DNA from: Sphingosinicella sp.
GTDB lineage: Bacteria; Pseudomonadota; Alphaproteobacteria; Sphingomonadales; Sphingomonadaceae
DNA: 32,823 nt
Direction of reading: 5' to 3'
NCBI GenBank assembly: GCA_016793845.1
Contig: JAEULI010000110.1
Span: 1 to 32,823, forward strand
The notes under the pieces were generated by a model, which ran no database searches, was not told where the DNA came from, and saw only the letters and a list, made by a program, of their open reading frames with translations. A program made the position numbers and the translations under genes. This document shows positions 12,601-20,493 of this stretch, piece by piece (the stretch's first letter is position 1; the number at the start of each line of letters is the position of its first letter).

Positions 12601-12808
12601 TGGAATCGACCGTGATCGCCGTGCCGCTCGAAACATCGACGGTGCCATCGACGATGACGTTGCCCGGCCCGCTGTTCGCGTTCGATGTGGTGATCGCGGT
12701 GTTGCGTGTGCCTGTTACGGTCAGGTCTGCCGCGGCTGCCGGCCCGGCGGCAAGCGCGATCAGGGAAACGCTGGCGATAAACGACGAGGTGACGCGGAAC
12801 GTGCTCAT
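9695..12808 (-). CDS. Autotransporter (type Va secretion) with GTI-repeat passenger
   Basis: A 1037-aa outer-membrane protein. The signal peptide is probably cleaved after Ala27 (GPAAAA|D). The passenger, about 28-690, is rich in Gly/Thr/Ser/Asn with degenerate beta-helix repeats of the form NSGTIxxT (for example [30 protein letters not shown]). A helical linker spans about 700-760. The C-terminal 275 residues (about 763-1037) form the translocator beta-barrel, beginning GVWIQQTG and ending in the outer-membrane signature SLAMHF with terminal Phe. The start ATG has AAAGGG 4-5 nt upstream. Passenger function (adhesion, surface display) is unknown; no protease or esterase motif was seen. The gene stands alone between glyQ and a divergent acyl-CoA synthetase. 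Confidence 0.92.
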   Translation of the reverse strand: MSTFRVTSSFIASVSLIALAAGPAAAADLTVTGTRNTAITTSNANSGPGNVIVDGTVDVSSGTAITVDSSNSVTVNASRTVKTTTQSNGTGVAVVTPGGGLSGTITNNGTIQVTGTGASDAVGTNNVGLLIGGTGTFTGNVVSGAASSITVGGTDSYGVSVTSRLNGNLGVNGVSVTGARSTAVSVSGEVTGNVKVTGGVSSTGADGAALAVTGTVGGGIANAGTIATGQSQTTSSDGTVVPAVAGKASVLISGTVGGGFVNDRYYVDADGNRVAPADVDTTKHTLVAGTIAAIGGAPAILVSPGTTGTANTVVGNVGTGADAYGIVNRSVVTVSGSTAGRETDAIRVTGGNGFTASVGGGINNQSTASISASAIDASASGIRVGDGGIAPDIVNGGRITVRGNRTANSDGTFGVGGNAYGIRVDSGAAVNSVTNSGTIQVTANGNNRTAYGIYSAGNVSTITNSGTIDATGFSGENVAAYAIDTSASATAVTLNNSGTIDGAVRLGAGSDTMNVTGGTITGAISFGGGTNALNISGGTVSGGLSATGGTLALGMTGGTLDLTGQDSLALQSLNASGASKIILDVGTDFTGIDVAGAASFTGTSTIQLNITDLLAGERTINVVSAGGGLTTDHPGTILTADSVPYIYAVDDVTVDADSISIDLRRKGGSELGLSSEYSKIYEASIGALAEEQALTSAVNALRDEASVQAAVRQMTPTTFGSAAARVLIANQDAGFGVLGHRMQTIRQSFHGGGIDAVERARFGVWIQQTGNFFSKKERDNDPAFDGNSYGLTVGGDLLMGEKAAVGVGLSYISSEIDPDGLSDSPLVVKNLQGDIYTTIRFGRVFVDATAGYAMNDYRSRRVITFGGLDREAEAKFSGSQLSGNLTVGYEMPLGKRLRVTPSNNINFLKVKQDGYTEDGADALNLDIESVSFDLVRGTSKLALGYGIPLGDGELWLEMRGAYIYRLAGDQVIGTKGQFVATGAAFYLESKSSLDSGWRAGASANYIGGRTALGVNYDREGGSGYANDALTMSLAMHF

Positions 12809-12921
12809 GGGGCCCTTTCAGATACTGCCAACGGCACCGCGCATGACCAGAAGCCCACCCCACTCGGGCCACCGGAACGCCGCACGATACCGCCTCCCTG
12901 GCGCTTCGAAACGCTTAGTGG

Positions 12922-12950
12922 CGGATAGGGCCAAGCCCTGCCGTCGTCAA
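12922..12950 (-). promoter_or_regulatory. Candidate sigma-70-type promoter of the autotransporter
   Basis: On the minus strand, TTGACG (12950-12945), a 17-bp spacer and TATCCG (12927-12922). The -35 matches 5 of 6 consensus bases. The predicted start near 12915 leaves an untranslated leader of about 107 nt. It lies in the 237-bp divergent gap to the acyl-CoA synthetase gene; I saw no convincing plus-strand promoter in that gap. Confidence 0.5.
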
Positions 12951-13045
12951 TGGTCAGGCCCATGCCCGACAACCTGACGAAGCCGCCAGCGTGTCTTTGT
13001 GCAACAGCTTTTGATAGCCTTGGGACCGGGAGGACCAAAACCATC

Positions 13046-14566
13046 ATGCATCCACATGTTTTTGCCGAAGAGACCCCTGAAAAAACCGCGATCATCATCG
13101 CCGAGACGGGCGAAACGCTCACCTACAGGGGACTTGAAGCTCTATCCAACCGGGTCGCGCAGCTCATCCGCGCGCACGGCCTGAAGCGCGGCGACGTGGT
13201 CGCGCTGATGATGGAAAACAGCCTGGAGTTCATCCCGATCTGCTGGGGTGCTCAGCGGTCCGGCATCGTGTTCACGGCGATGTCGACCAAGCTCGGGCTG
13301 GATGAGGCGCAGTATATCCTCACCGATTCCGGCGCGCGGATGCTGTTCGCCAGCCCCGGCCTCGCCGACATCGCGGCACGGCTCGAAGTACCCGGCCCGC
13401 GCTTTGCCGTGGGCGGCGCGATTCCAGGCTTCGAGGATTTCGGCGCAGCCATCGCCGCGATGCCGGACACACGCATCGCCGACGAATCGCAGGGCCGCGA
13501 CATGCTCTATTCGTCGGGCACGACCGGCCGCCCCAAGGGCGTGATCGGGCCGCTTCCCGAAGGGCCGCTCGACGAGGTGAGCCCGCTCTTCATGATCTCG
13601 AAGATGCTTTACGGCTTCGACGCCGACATGATCTATCTGTCGCCCGCGCCACTCTATCATGCGGCGCCGCTGCGCTATTCGATGTCGGTGCACCGCGCGG
13701 GCGGAACGCTCATCGTGATGAAAAAGTTCGACCCCGAGCGCTATCTCGCGCTCGTCGAGCAATACGGCATCACGCATACGCAGGTTGTCCCCACGATGTT
13801 CGTGCGGATGTTGAAGCTGCCCGATGACATCCGCGCGCGCCACGATCTCTCCAGCCTCCGTGTGGCGATCCATGCTGCCGCGCCCTGCCCGGTCGAGGTG
13901 AAGCGCCGCATGATCGACTGGTGGGGCGAGACGATCTACGAATATTACGCCTCCACCGAGGGCACAGGCTTCTGCGCGGTGAGCCCGCAGGAATGGCTGA
14001 AGAAGCCCGGCACGGTCGGCCGCTCGCTCGTCGGCGAGATCCGCATCCTCGACGAGGAGGACAATGCGCTGCCGCCCGGCCGCGAAGGCCGCATCTATTT
14101 CGCGGGCGGCGGCGCGTTCGCCTATCACAACGACCCCGAGAAGACGAAAGGCGCCCAGCACCCGGAGCACGGCGCCACGTTCGGCGACATCGGCTACCTC
14201 GACGAGGACGGCTACCTCTTCCTCACCGACCGCGCCGCCTACATGATCATCACCGGCGGCGTGAACGTCTATCCGCAGGAAACCGAAAACGTGCTCGTGA
14301 TGCACCCGAAAGTGTCGGACGTCGCGGTGTTCGGCATTCCCCACGAGGAGATGGGCGAAGAGGTGAAGGCGGTCGTGCAGCCGCGCGACTGGGCCGACGC
14401 CGGCCCGGCGCTGGAAGCCGAACTCATCGCCTTCGCCCGCGCGAACCTCAGCCATGTCAAATGCCCGCGCTCGATCGATTTCGAGGCGGAACTGCCGCGA
14501 CACGACACGGGCAAACTCTACAAGCGCCTGCTCAAGGACCGTTACAAGGCCGCCGCCACGCGTTAA
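13046..14566 (+). CDS. AMP-dependent acyl-CoA synthetase / ligase
   Basis: A 506-aa ANL-superfamily enzyme that activates a carboxylic acid via acyl-AMP to acyl-CoA. The P-loop MLYSSGTTGRPKGV is at about 153-166. The adenine-binding motif is YEYYASTEGTG, the hinge region is YLDEDGYLFLTDR, and the C-terminal subdomain has the conserved Lys in RHDTGKLYKRLL. ATG 13046 is preferred over the longer frame because it gives the usual N-terminus of the family; GGGAGG lies about 12 nt upstream, rather far. FadD/bile-acid-type ligases are closest by feel, but the acid substrate cannot be fixed. It is divergent from the autotransporter. Confidence 0.92.
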   Translation: MHPHVFAEETPEKTAIIIAETGETLTYRGLEALSNRVAQLIRAHGLKRGDVVALMMENSLEFIPICWGAQRSGIVFTAMSTKLGLDEAQYILTDSGARMLFASPGLADIAARLEVPGPRFAVGGAIPGFEDFGAAIAAMPDTRIADESQGRDMLYSSGTTGRPKGVIGPLPEGPLDEVSPLFMISKMLYGFDADMIYLSPAPLYHAAPLRYSMSVHRAGGTLIVMKKFDPERYLALVEQYGITHTQVVPTMFVRMLKLPDDIRARHDLSSLRVAIHAAAPCPVEVKRRMIDWWGETIYEYYASTEGTGFCAVSPQEWLKKPGTVGRSLVGEIRILDEEDNALPPGREGRIYFAGGGAFAYHNDPEKTKGAQHPEHGATFGDIGYLDEDGYLFLTDRAAYMIITGGVNVYPQETENVLVMHPKVSDVAVFGIPHEEMGEEVKAVVQPRDWADAGPALEAELIAFARANLSHVKCPRSIDFEAELPRHDTGKLYKRLLKDRYKAAATR

Positions 14567-14581
14567 TCCCTCCGACAGACG

Positions 14582-14599
14582 GCCTGTCTTAGGGCAGGC
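14582..14599 (+). terminator. Hairpin after acyl-CoA synthetase, weak terminator candidate
   Basis: GCCTGTC (14582-14588), loop TTAG, GGCAGGC (14593-14599): a 7-bp stem with one G-U pair, 16 nt after the stop codon. No U-tract follows, so it may be a 3' stabiliser or part of the next gene's leader instead. Confidence 0.3.
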
Positions 14600-14624
14600 A
14601 CCACGAAAACCGGACGGGATAGAC

Positions 14625-15557
14625 ATGATGGGTCGCATATTGGGAGCGCTTGCAGCGGCGGCGATGCTGGTCGCCTGCACGTCAGAAGCGCCGGGCACCG
14701 CGAAGGAAAAAGCGGCTGCCCCGAACACCGAAGCCGCTGCTGCATCGGGCAAGGGCCCGGCGCTGTGGGCGGTGAAGGATGCCGACACCACGATCTACCT
14801 GTTCGGCACGATCCACATGCTACCCGAGGGCACGCAGTGGCTGATGCCTCCGATCGCGAAGGCGTTCGACGCCTCCGACACGCTCGTGCTCGAGGTGCTC
14901 GGCACCAACGACGCGAAGGTGACGACCCCGATCATCCTCAAGATGGGCTACACGCCCGGCCTGCCGCCGCTCGCCGAGCGCGTGCCGGCGGACGACCGCG
15001 CCGAGCTTGCCGCCGCGATCACTCACGCCGGCGTTCCGGGCCCCGCGCTCGATGCGATGGAAACCTGGCTCGCCACCATGTCGCTCTCCACCGCACGCAT
15101 CCAGAAACTCGGCTACGGTATCGAGGGCGGCGTCGAATATCAGCTCTCCACGCGTGCCGCCGCGCAGCGCAAGCGGATCGAAGGGCTGGAGACGATGACC
15201 GAGCAGCTCGGCTTCTTCGATACGCTGCCCGAGGCCGAGCAGCGCACGCTCCTCGTCAACTCGCTCGACGACATCACGGATATCGACGCCGTCATCAAAA
15301 GCGCGGTGAAAAGCTGGCAGGCAGGCGATGTCGATGCCGTCGCCGAGCTGCTTGAGGACGACACGCGCGATTCGCCGGGCCTCGCCAAGCGCCTGCTCAC
15401 CGACCGCAACCTCAATTGGGCGAACTGGATCGAGAAGCGCCTCGAATCCACCCCCGGCACCGTGTTCGTCGCCGTCGGCACCGGGCACCTTGCGGGCAAG
15501 GACAGCGTGCAGTCGATGCTGGAGGCGAAGGGCCTGAAAGTCGAACGGCTGAACTAA
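14625..15557 (+). CDS. TraB/GumN family lipoprotein
   Basis: A 310-aa envelope protein. The signal peptide ends in a lipobox (LVAC, Cys18), followed by an Ala/Glu/Lys spacer. The TraB/GumN domain starts at ALWAVKDADTTIYLFGTIHML (about 46-66). It also contains KRIEGLETMTEQLGFFD (about 185-201) and the C-terminal VFVAVGTGHLAGKDSV. These GTIH, GLET-EQ and GxGH elements are the family's conserved, metal-protease-like residues; activity is not established for most bacterial members. A second ATG follows directly at 14628. The SD is poor (GGGAT). It stands alone between the acyl-CoA synthetase and the rplY promoter. Confidence 0.9.
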   Translation: MMGRILGALAAAAMLVACTSEAPGTAKEKAAAPNTEAAAASGKGPALWAVKDADTTIYLFGTIHMLPEGTQWLMPPIAKAFDASDTLVLEVLGTNDAKVTTPIILKMGYTPGLPPLAERVPADDRAELAAAITHAGVPGPALDAMETWLATMSLSTARIQKLGYGIEGGVEYQLSTRAAAQRKRIEGLETMTEQLGFFDTLPEAEQRTLLVNSLDDITDIDAVIKSAVKSWQAGDVDAVAELLEDDTRDSPGLAKRLLTDRNLNWANWIEKRLESTPGTVFVAVGTGHLAGKDSVQSMLEAKGLKVERLN

Positions 15558-15567
15558 GCCGAATCCC

Positions 15568-15596
15568 TTGCATTTCCGCGCTTCGGCGTGTAGGGG
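15568..15596 (+). promoter_or_regulatory. Candidate promoter of rplY
   Basis: TTGCAT (15568-15573), a 17-bp spacer and TAGGGG (15591-15596), 69 bp upstream of the rplY start. The -35 is reasonable and the -10 weak. This is the only good pairing I found in the 107-bp gap after the TraB/GumN gene. Confidence 0.4.
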
Positions 15597-15664
15597 CACC
15601 GCTTCCCGAGCGGCTGGTCATCCCTGGAGGCGGCCGCGGGGATTGAGAAAATGGAGAGATACAG

Positions 15665-16282
15665 ATGAGTGAAGCGCTGAAGCTCGCGGCTGAAGCGCGC
15701 GACCGGGCAGGCAAGGGAGCCTCCCGTGCAATCCGTCGCGAAGGCCGCGTACCCGCCGTGATTTACGGCGACAAGAAGGAACCCGTGCAGGTCCATGTCG
15801 AGGCGAAAGCCCTCGTCAAGATGCTGCAGACCGGCCATTTCCTGAACTCGGTGGTCGAGATCGAGATCGGCGGCAAGGCCGAACGCACGCTGCCCCGCGA
15901 CGTGCAGTTCCACCCCGTCACCGATCGTCCGATCCACGTCGATTTCCTGCGCCTGTCGAAGGACGCGCGCGTCACGGTCGCGGTTCCGGTGCGCTTCACC
16001 GATGAAGAAGAGTCGCCCGGCATCAAGCGCGGCGCGGTGCTCAACATCGTCCGCCACGAAGTCGAGCTGATCTGCCCGGCCGACGCGATCCCCGACGATC
16101 TCGTCGCCTCGCTGAAGGGCCTCGATGTGGGCGAATCGATCCACATCTCGGCGTTCACGCTGCCGGCCGGCGCGAAGCCGGTGATCGATGACCGCGATTT
16201 CACGGTCGCGACCATCGTTGCCCCGTCGGCGCTACGCTCGACCGAGGACAGCGAAGCGGCCGCCGCCGAAGGCGCCGCCTGA
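15665..16282 (+). CDS. rplY: 50S ribosomal protein L25 / general stress protein Ctc
   Basis: A 205-aa L25 of the long (Ctc/TL5) type. It binds 5S rRNA at the central protuberance of the 50S subunit. The N-terminal L25 beta-barrel (about 5-95) contains [17 protein letters not shown] and the 5S-contact region [17 protein letters not shown]. The C-terminal TL5 domain (about 100-190) includes the [19 protein letters not shown] element, and the protein ends in an acidic Ala/Glu tail. GGAGAG lies just upstream of the ATG. The order rplY-pth-ychF is common in proteobacteria. Confidence 0.96.
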   Translation: MSEALKLAAEARDRAGKGASRAIRREGRVPAVIYGDKKEPVQVHVEAKALVKMLQTGHFLNSVVEIEIGGKAERTLPRDVQFHPVTDRPIHVDFLRLSKDARVTVAVPVRFTDEEESPGIKRGAVLNIVRHEVELICPADAIPDDLVASLKGLDVGESIHISAFTLPAGAKPVIDDRDFTVATIVAPSALRSTEDSEAAAAEGAA

Positions 16283-16290
16283 CTCTAGGA

Positions 16291-16317
16291 CGCCCGGCCT
16301 TCGCGCCGGGCGTTTCT
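16291..16317 (+). terminator. Intrinsic terminator between rplY and pth
   Basis: A perfect 8-bp stem, CGCCCGGC (16291-16298) with GCCGGGCG (16305-16312), a 6-nt loop CTTCGC, then TTTCT. It starts 8 nt after the rplY stop and ends only 7 nt before the pth start. It probably lowers read-through from the strong ribosomal-protein gene into pth-ychF. The T-run is short, so termination is likely partial. Confidence 0.7.
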
Positions 16318-16324
16318 ACGCGCG

Positions 16325-16906
16325 ATGCAGCTGTTCGTCGGCCTCGGCAATCCGGGGAGCGAGTATGCGCTTCACCGGCACAACGTCGGCTTCATGGCTG
16401 CCGATACCATCGCCGATGTCCATCGCTTCGGTCCGTGGACGAAGAAGTTCAAGGGACTGATCGCGGATGGCCGCATCGGCACTGAGCGCGTGCTGCTCTT
16501 GAAACCGCAGACCTTCATGAACGACAGCGGCCGCAGCGTCGGCGAGGCGATACGCTTCTACAAGCTGTCTACCGGCGACGTGACGGTGTTCTACGACGAG
16601 CTCGACCTCGCGCCCATGAAGGTGAAGGTGAAGACGGGCGGCGGCGCGGCGGGTCACAACGGTATCCGCTCGATCGCGCAGCACATCGGCGAAGATTTTC
16701 GCCGCGTCCGCATCGGCATCGGCCACCCGGGCGAGAAGGCGCGGGTGACGAGCCATGTGCTCGGCAACTACGCGAAGACGGAAATAGAGCCGCTCGCCGA
16801 CCTCCTCGGCGCCATCGCGCGCGAGGCGAGGTGGCTGGCGGCGGGGGACGATGCGCGCTTCATGAGCGACGTGGCGCTCGCCCTGCAAACGAACGGAAAG
16901 GCCTGA
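16325..16906 (+). CDS. pth: Peptidyl-tRNA hydrolase
   Basis: A 193-aa enzyme that cleaves the ester bond of peptidyl-tRNAs dropped from ribosomes. The catalytic set is complete: Asn9, His19, Asn66 (FMNDSG), Asp91 (YDELDL) and Asn112 (GHNGIRS), matching E. coli N10, H20, N68, D93 and N114. No clear Shine-Dalgarno precedes ATG 16325, because the rplY terminator fills the space. Translation may therefore be inefficient. The ychF start follows 4 nt after the stop. Confidence 0.97.
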   Translation: MQLFVGLGNPGSEYALHRHNVGFMAADTIADVHRFGPWTKKFKGLIADGRIGTERVLLLKPQTFMNDSGRSVGEAIRFYKLSTGDVTVFYDELDLAPMKVKVKTGGGAAGHNGIRSIAQHIGEDFRRVRIGIGHPGEKARVTSHVLGNYAKTEIEPLADLLGAIAREARWLAAGDDARFMSDVALALQTNGKA

Positions 16907-16910
16907 TCTG

Positions 16911-18011
16911 ATGGGTTTCAAGTGCGGTATCGTGGGCCTGCCCAACGTCGGCAAGTCGACGCTTTTCAATGCGCTCACCGAAACGGCCGCCGCCGCCGCG
17001 GCGAACTTCCCATTCTGCACGATCGAGCCCAACGTCGGGCAGGTGCCCGTCCCCGATCCCCGCCTCTACAAGCTTGCCGAGATCGCCGGCTCGCAGAAGA
17101 TCATCGAAACGCAGCTCGCCTTCGTCGACATCGCCGGCCTCGTGCGCGGCGCCTCGAAGGGCGAAGGCCTCGGCAACCAGTTCCTCGGCAACATCCGCGA
17201 GGTGGACGCCATCGTCCACGTGCTGCGCTGTTTCGAGAACGGCGACATCACGCACGTTGACGGCCGCGTCGATCCGATCGCCGACGCCGAAACCGTCGAG
17301 ACCGAGCTGATGCTTTCCGACATCGAGAGCCTCGAACGCCGGGTGCCCGCGCTCGTGAAGAAGGGCCAGGGCGGCGACAAGGAGGCGAAGGTCGCCGGTG
17401 CCGTGCTCGGCCGCGCGCTCGACGTGCTGAAAGAGGGTCAGCCCGCGCGCATGGTGGAGCCAAAGGACGAGGAGGAACGCCGCGTGCTCGCGCAGGCGCA
17501 GCTCCTCACAGCGAAGCCCGTGCTCTACGTCTGCAACGTCGGCGAAGACGAAGCCGCGACCGGCAACGCGCTTTCCGAAAAGGTCGCCGCGAAGGCGAAG
17601 GCGGAAGGCGCGGCGAGTGTCGTCATCTCCGCCGCCATCGAGGCCGAGATCAGCCAGATGGACCCGGCCGACCGCCCCGACTTCCTCTCGGACCTCGGGC
17701 TCACAGAAACCGGCCTCGCCCGCGTCATCCGCGCCGGCTACGATCTCCTGCACCTCATCACCTTCTTCACCGTCGGCCCCAAGGAAGCCCGCGCGTGGAC
17801 GGTCGAAAAAGGCGCCACCGCCCCCAACGCCGCGGGCGTCATCCACACCGATTTCGAAAAGGGCTTCATCCGCGCCGAAACCATCGCCTACGATGATTTC
17901 ACCAGCCTCGGCGGCGAGCACGGCGCGAAGGAAGCGGGCAAGCTTCGTCTCGAAGGCAAGGAGTATCTGGTGAAGGACGGCGACGTGCTCCACTTCCGCT
18001 TCAACGTCTAG
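16911..18011 (+). CDS. ychF: Redox-regulated P-loop NTPase YchF (Obg family)
   Basis: A 366-aa, full-length YchF/OLA1 protein, an Obg-family NTPase that binds ribosomes and is linked to stress response and translation. Walker A is GLPNVGKST (about 9-17). Switch II is DIAGLVRGASKGEGLGNQFL. The G4 position reads NVGE instead of NKxD, which in this family confers ATP preference. A helical insertion covers about 130-200, and the C-terminal TGS-like domain begins around residue 280. GGAAAGG precedes the ATG. It is co-transcribed with pth. Confidence 0.97.
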   Translation: MGFKCGIVGLPNVGKSTLFNALTETAAAAAANFPFCTIEPNVGQVPVPDPRLYKLAEIAGSQKIIETQLAFVDIAGLVRGASKGEGLGNQFLGNIREVDAIVHVLRCFENGDITHVDGRVDPIADAETVETELMLSDIESLERRVPALVKKGQGGDKEAKVAGAVLGRALDVLKEGQPARMVEPKDEEERRVLAQAQLLTAKPVLYVCNVGEDEAATGNALSEKVAAKAKAEGAASVVISAAIEAEISQMDPADRPDFLSDLGLTETGLARVIRAGYDLLHLITFFTVGPKEARAWTVEKGATAPNAAGVIHTDFEKGFIRAETIAYDDFTSLGGEHGAKEAGKLRLEGKEYLVKDGDVLHFRFNV

Positions 18012-18048
18012 TCATCCGCCGGTCACGGGAACAAGGGAGATAGGCAGG

Positions 18049-19293
18049 ATGCACAATCGCCTCCGTACCCTGCTTGCCGCATTCTCCGTCCTCGTCCTGT
18101 CCGCCTGTGCGGGCACGCAGCGCCCCGTCGCCGCGATCGCGGTGGAAGCGCGGACACCGGTCACGATCCTCATCTCGGTCGACGGGCTGCGGCCCGACTA
18201 TCTGGACCGCGGCGTCTCGCCCAACATCAACGCGCTCGCCGCCTCAGGCGTGAAGGCATCGATGCGCCCCTCGTTTCCCTCGCTCACCTTCCCGAATCAC
18301 CATAGCCTCGTCACCGGGCTTCGCCCCGACCGCCACGGCATCGTCGACAACACGATGGTCGACGCGCGCCGTCCCGACGTGCGCTTCACGCTCGGCGATC
18401 CGCGCCAGTCGCTCGATCCGTTCTGGTGGGACGAAGCCGAGCCGATCTGGGTGACGGCCGAGAAGGCAAGCATCCGTACCGGCACGATGTTCTGGCCGGG
18501 CTCCGAGGTCGCCATCCACGGCACGCGTCCGCAGGACTGGCTGCGCTACGACAAGGCGGTGAGCGGCACGCAGCGCATCAACACCGTGCTCGACTGGATG
18601 CGCCGCCCCGCCGCGATCCGCCCGCGCTTCGTCACGCTCTATTTCGACACCGTCGACACCGCGGGCCACGAGCTCGGCCCCAACGCGCCCGAAACCACCG
18701 CCGCGTTCGCTGAAGTCGACCGCCACGTCGGTGAACTCGTCGCCGGGTTGAAGGCGCTCGGCCAGCCCGCGAACATCGTCCTCGTCTCCGATCACGGCAT
18801 GGGCGCCACCGCCGACGAGCGCGTCATCCGCATCGACCGCATGATCGCACCGGATGTCGGCACCATCGTCACCGAAGGGCCGCTCTCCGGCGTCAATGCC
18901 CTGCCCGGCAAGGACGGCGCGGTCGCCGCGACGCTGCTCGCGCCGCACGACCACATGCAGTGCTGGCGCAAAGGCACGCTTCCCGCGCGCTTCGCCTACG
19001 GCAAGAACCCGCGTGTCCCCGAATTCCTGTGCCTTGCGGCAAGCGGCTGGGCGATCCAGGCACGCGACCGCGAGCATATCCTGAAGGGTATGCACGGTTA
19101 CGATCCCACGGAGCCCGACATGGCGGCGGTGTTCATCGCGGCAGGCCCCGCGATCACGTCTGGCGCCGCACTCCCGGTCTTCGACAATGTCGATGTCTAT
19201 CCGCTGCTCGCCCGCCTCGTCGGCATCGCGCCCATCGCAGGCAGCGATGGGCGCGCCGAAACGTTGTCTCCGATCCTGAAGCCGGCGGACTGA
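18049..19293 (+). CDS. Nucleotide pyrophosphatase/phosphodiesterase (NPP family) lipoprotein
   Basis: A 414-aa alkaline-phosphatase-superfamily enzyme. The signal peptide ends in LSAC (lipobox, Cys20), so it is envelope-anchored. The two-zinc site is complete and fits the Xanthomonas NPP pattern by eye: Asp45 (SVDGLRPD), nucleophile Thr80 (SLTFPNHHS), Asp203 and His207 (DTAGHELG), Asp248-His249 (VSDHGM) and His349 (MHGYDP). NPPs hydrolyse phosphodiester or pyrophosphate bonds of nucleotides and lipids. The gene starts 37 nt after ychF with SD AGGGAG and no terminator between, so it may share the pth-ychF transcript. Confidence 0.9.
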   Translation: MHNRLRTLLAAFSVLVLSACAGTQRPVAAIAVEARTPVTILISVDGLRPDYLDRGVSPNINALAASGVKASMRPSFPSLTFPNHHSLVTGLRPDRHGIVDNTMVDARRPDVRFTLGDPRQSLDPFWWDEAEPIWVTAEKASIRTGTMFWPGSEVAIHGTRPQDWLRYDKAVSGTQRINTVLDWMRRPAAIRPRFVTLYFDTVDTAGHELGPNAPETTAAFAEVDRHVGELVAGLKALGQPANIVLVSDHGMGATADERVIRIDRMIAPDVGTIVTEGPLSGVNALPGKDGAVAATLLAPHDHMQCWRKGTLPARFAYGKNPRVPEFLCLAASGWAIQARDREHILKGMHGYDPTEPDMAAVFIAAGPAITSGAALPVFDNVDVYPLLARLVGIAPIAGSDGRAETLSPILKPAD

Positions 19294-19334
19294 CCCCCTC
19301 CAAAGTGTGACTTTGCCCAAAGGAACGGTGCGCT

Positions 19335-19793
19335 ATGACGGATACCATGAAGTATCTTGAAGACATGAACGTCGGCGATCACGCCGCTTTCGGCAGCTAT
19401 GCCGTGACGCGCGAGGCCGTGATCGATTTCGCCTCGCAGTATGATCCGCAGCCTTTCCATCTCGACGATGAGGCCGCTGCAAAAACGTACTTCGGCCGCC
19501 TTTCCGCAAGCGGTTGGCACACGTGCGCGATGACGATGCGCATGATCGTGGACAATCTCACGGCAAACCGCCACGCCGGGCTCGGCTCTCCCGGCGTCGA
19601 CCAGCTCCGCTGGCTGAAGCCGGTCTATCCGGGGGACACGCTGCGCGTGGAAACCGTCGTCACCGAGGTCCGCCCTTCGCGTACCCGGCAGGACATGGGC
19701 TCGGTGCACAGCGACCTCACCGTGTTCAATCAGAACGATGAGCCGGTGATGACGATGAAATCGGTCGGGCTCGTACGTCGGCGACCCGCCTAA
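19335..19793 (+). CDS. MaoC-like hotdog-fold dehydratase
   Basis: A 152-aa single-hotdog MaoC family protein, expected to hydrate enoyl-CoA or a related thioester. The hydratase-type pair Asp37/His42 lies in YDPQPFHLDD. It is followed by the family segment SASGWHTCAMTMRM and the C-terminal hotdog strands. The start ATG 19335 has AAAGGA about 10 nt upstream; a second ATG four codons on is possible. The SD can pair with an upstream CTTT in the leader. Its stop is 5 bp before the nested palindrome. Confidence 0.88.
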   Translation: MTDTMKYLEDMNVGDHAAFGSYAVTREAVIDFASQYDPQPFHLDDEAAAKTYFGRLSASGWHTCAMTMRMIVDNLTANRHAGLGSPGVDQLRWLKPVYPGDTLRVETVVTEVRPSRTRQDMGSVHSDLTVFNQNDEPVMTMKSVGLVRRRPA

Positions 19794-19798
19794 AGGCG

Positions 19799-19944
19799 TA
19801 GGGCCACTCGCCATTCGGAAGATGCGTGCCGAAAATGGTGGATTTCCGTGACCTGGAGCGGAGTGTACTAAAGGTACGTGAGCCAAGGCGCGCGCGGGGA
19901 GCCGCCATTTGCAGGCTGTCAGAGCTGAATGGCGAGCGGCCCTA
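19799..19944. repeat. 146-bp nested inverted repeat filling the MaoC/apt convergent gap
   Basis: The outer arms are 19799-19816 (TAGGGCCACTCGCCATTC) and 19927-19944, complementary at 17 of 18 positions, with one A/C mismatch. A middle stem pairs 19833-19841 (AAATGGTGG) with 19902-19910 (CCGCCATTT) through one G-U pair. An inner stem pairs GTAC at 19865-19868 with GTAC at 19874-19877 around TAAAG. The right arm includes the apt stop codon. The gap holds no gene. This could be a bidirectional terminator, a REP/ERIC-like dispersed palindrome, or a structured RNA. I found no second copy in the window by eye. Confidence 0.8.
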
Positions 19945-20493
19945 GTGGCCTTCGAACGCCATCAGCGTCACGGGCTCCACGCCCGCGGCGCGTAGGCGGT
20001 CCGCCCCGCCAAGGTCGGGCAGATCGATGACGAATGCCGCCTGCGCGACGACACCGCCCGCGCGGCGGATGAGTTCGGCGCCGGCGATGGCGGTGCCCCC
20101 CGTGGCGATCAGGTCGTCGACGAGCAGCACGCGCGCGCCGGGTGCGCAGGCGTCCGCGTGCATCTCCACCCGATCCTCGCCGTACTCGAGCGCGTAGTTG
20201 ACGCCGATCACCGCACCGGGGAGCTTGTTGCGCTTGCGGATGAGCAGCACGCCCGCGTTCAGCCGGTGTGCGAGCGCGGCGGCGAATACGAAGCCACGCG
20301 CCTCGATGCCGGCGATGAGATCGAAGGGCCCCGCCACCGTGTCCGCCATCCGGTCGATCGTGGCTGCAAAGCCTGCGGGATCGAGCAGCAGCGTGGTGAT
20401 GTCGCGAAACAGGATGCCGGGCTTCGGATGATCGGGAATCGTGCGAACGAGCGCGCGCAGATCAGCATTGGGGCCGGCGTTCCGCTCGCTCAT
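19942..20493 (-). CDS. apt: Adenine phosphoribosyltransferase
   Basis: A 183-aa type I PRTase that makes AMP from adenine and PRPP. The PRPP-binding loop is VLLVDDLIATGGTA (about 124-137). The segment GIEARGFVFAAALAHRL and the N-terminal RTIPDHPKPGILFRDITTLL are typical of Apt. ATG 20493 is set by an ATGA overlap with the mtnP stop; a longer open frame upstream is the shadow of mtnP. It is last in petABC-mtnP-apt and would consume the adenine that MtnP releases. The stop codon lies inside the right arm of the palindrome. Confidence 0.96.
   Translation of the reverse strand: MSERNAGPNADLRALVRTIPDHPKPGILFRDITTLLLDPAGFAATIDRMADTVAGPFDLIAGIEARGFVFAAALAHRLNAGVLLIRKRNKLPGAVIGVNYALEYGEDRVEMHADACAPGARVLLVDDLIATGGTAIAGAELIRRAGGVVAQAAFVIDLPDLGGADRLRAAGVEPVTLMAFEGH

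Noticed and set aside
11000-12700. Autotransporter repeats as a CRISPR or tandem DNA repeat
   Set aside because: The repeats are degenerate at DNA level and in phase with protein beta-helix repeats.
13142-14791. 549-aa minus-strand frame opposite the acyl-CoA synthetase
   Set aside because: Shadow of a gene with all ANL motifs on the plus strand.
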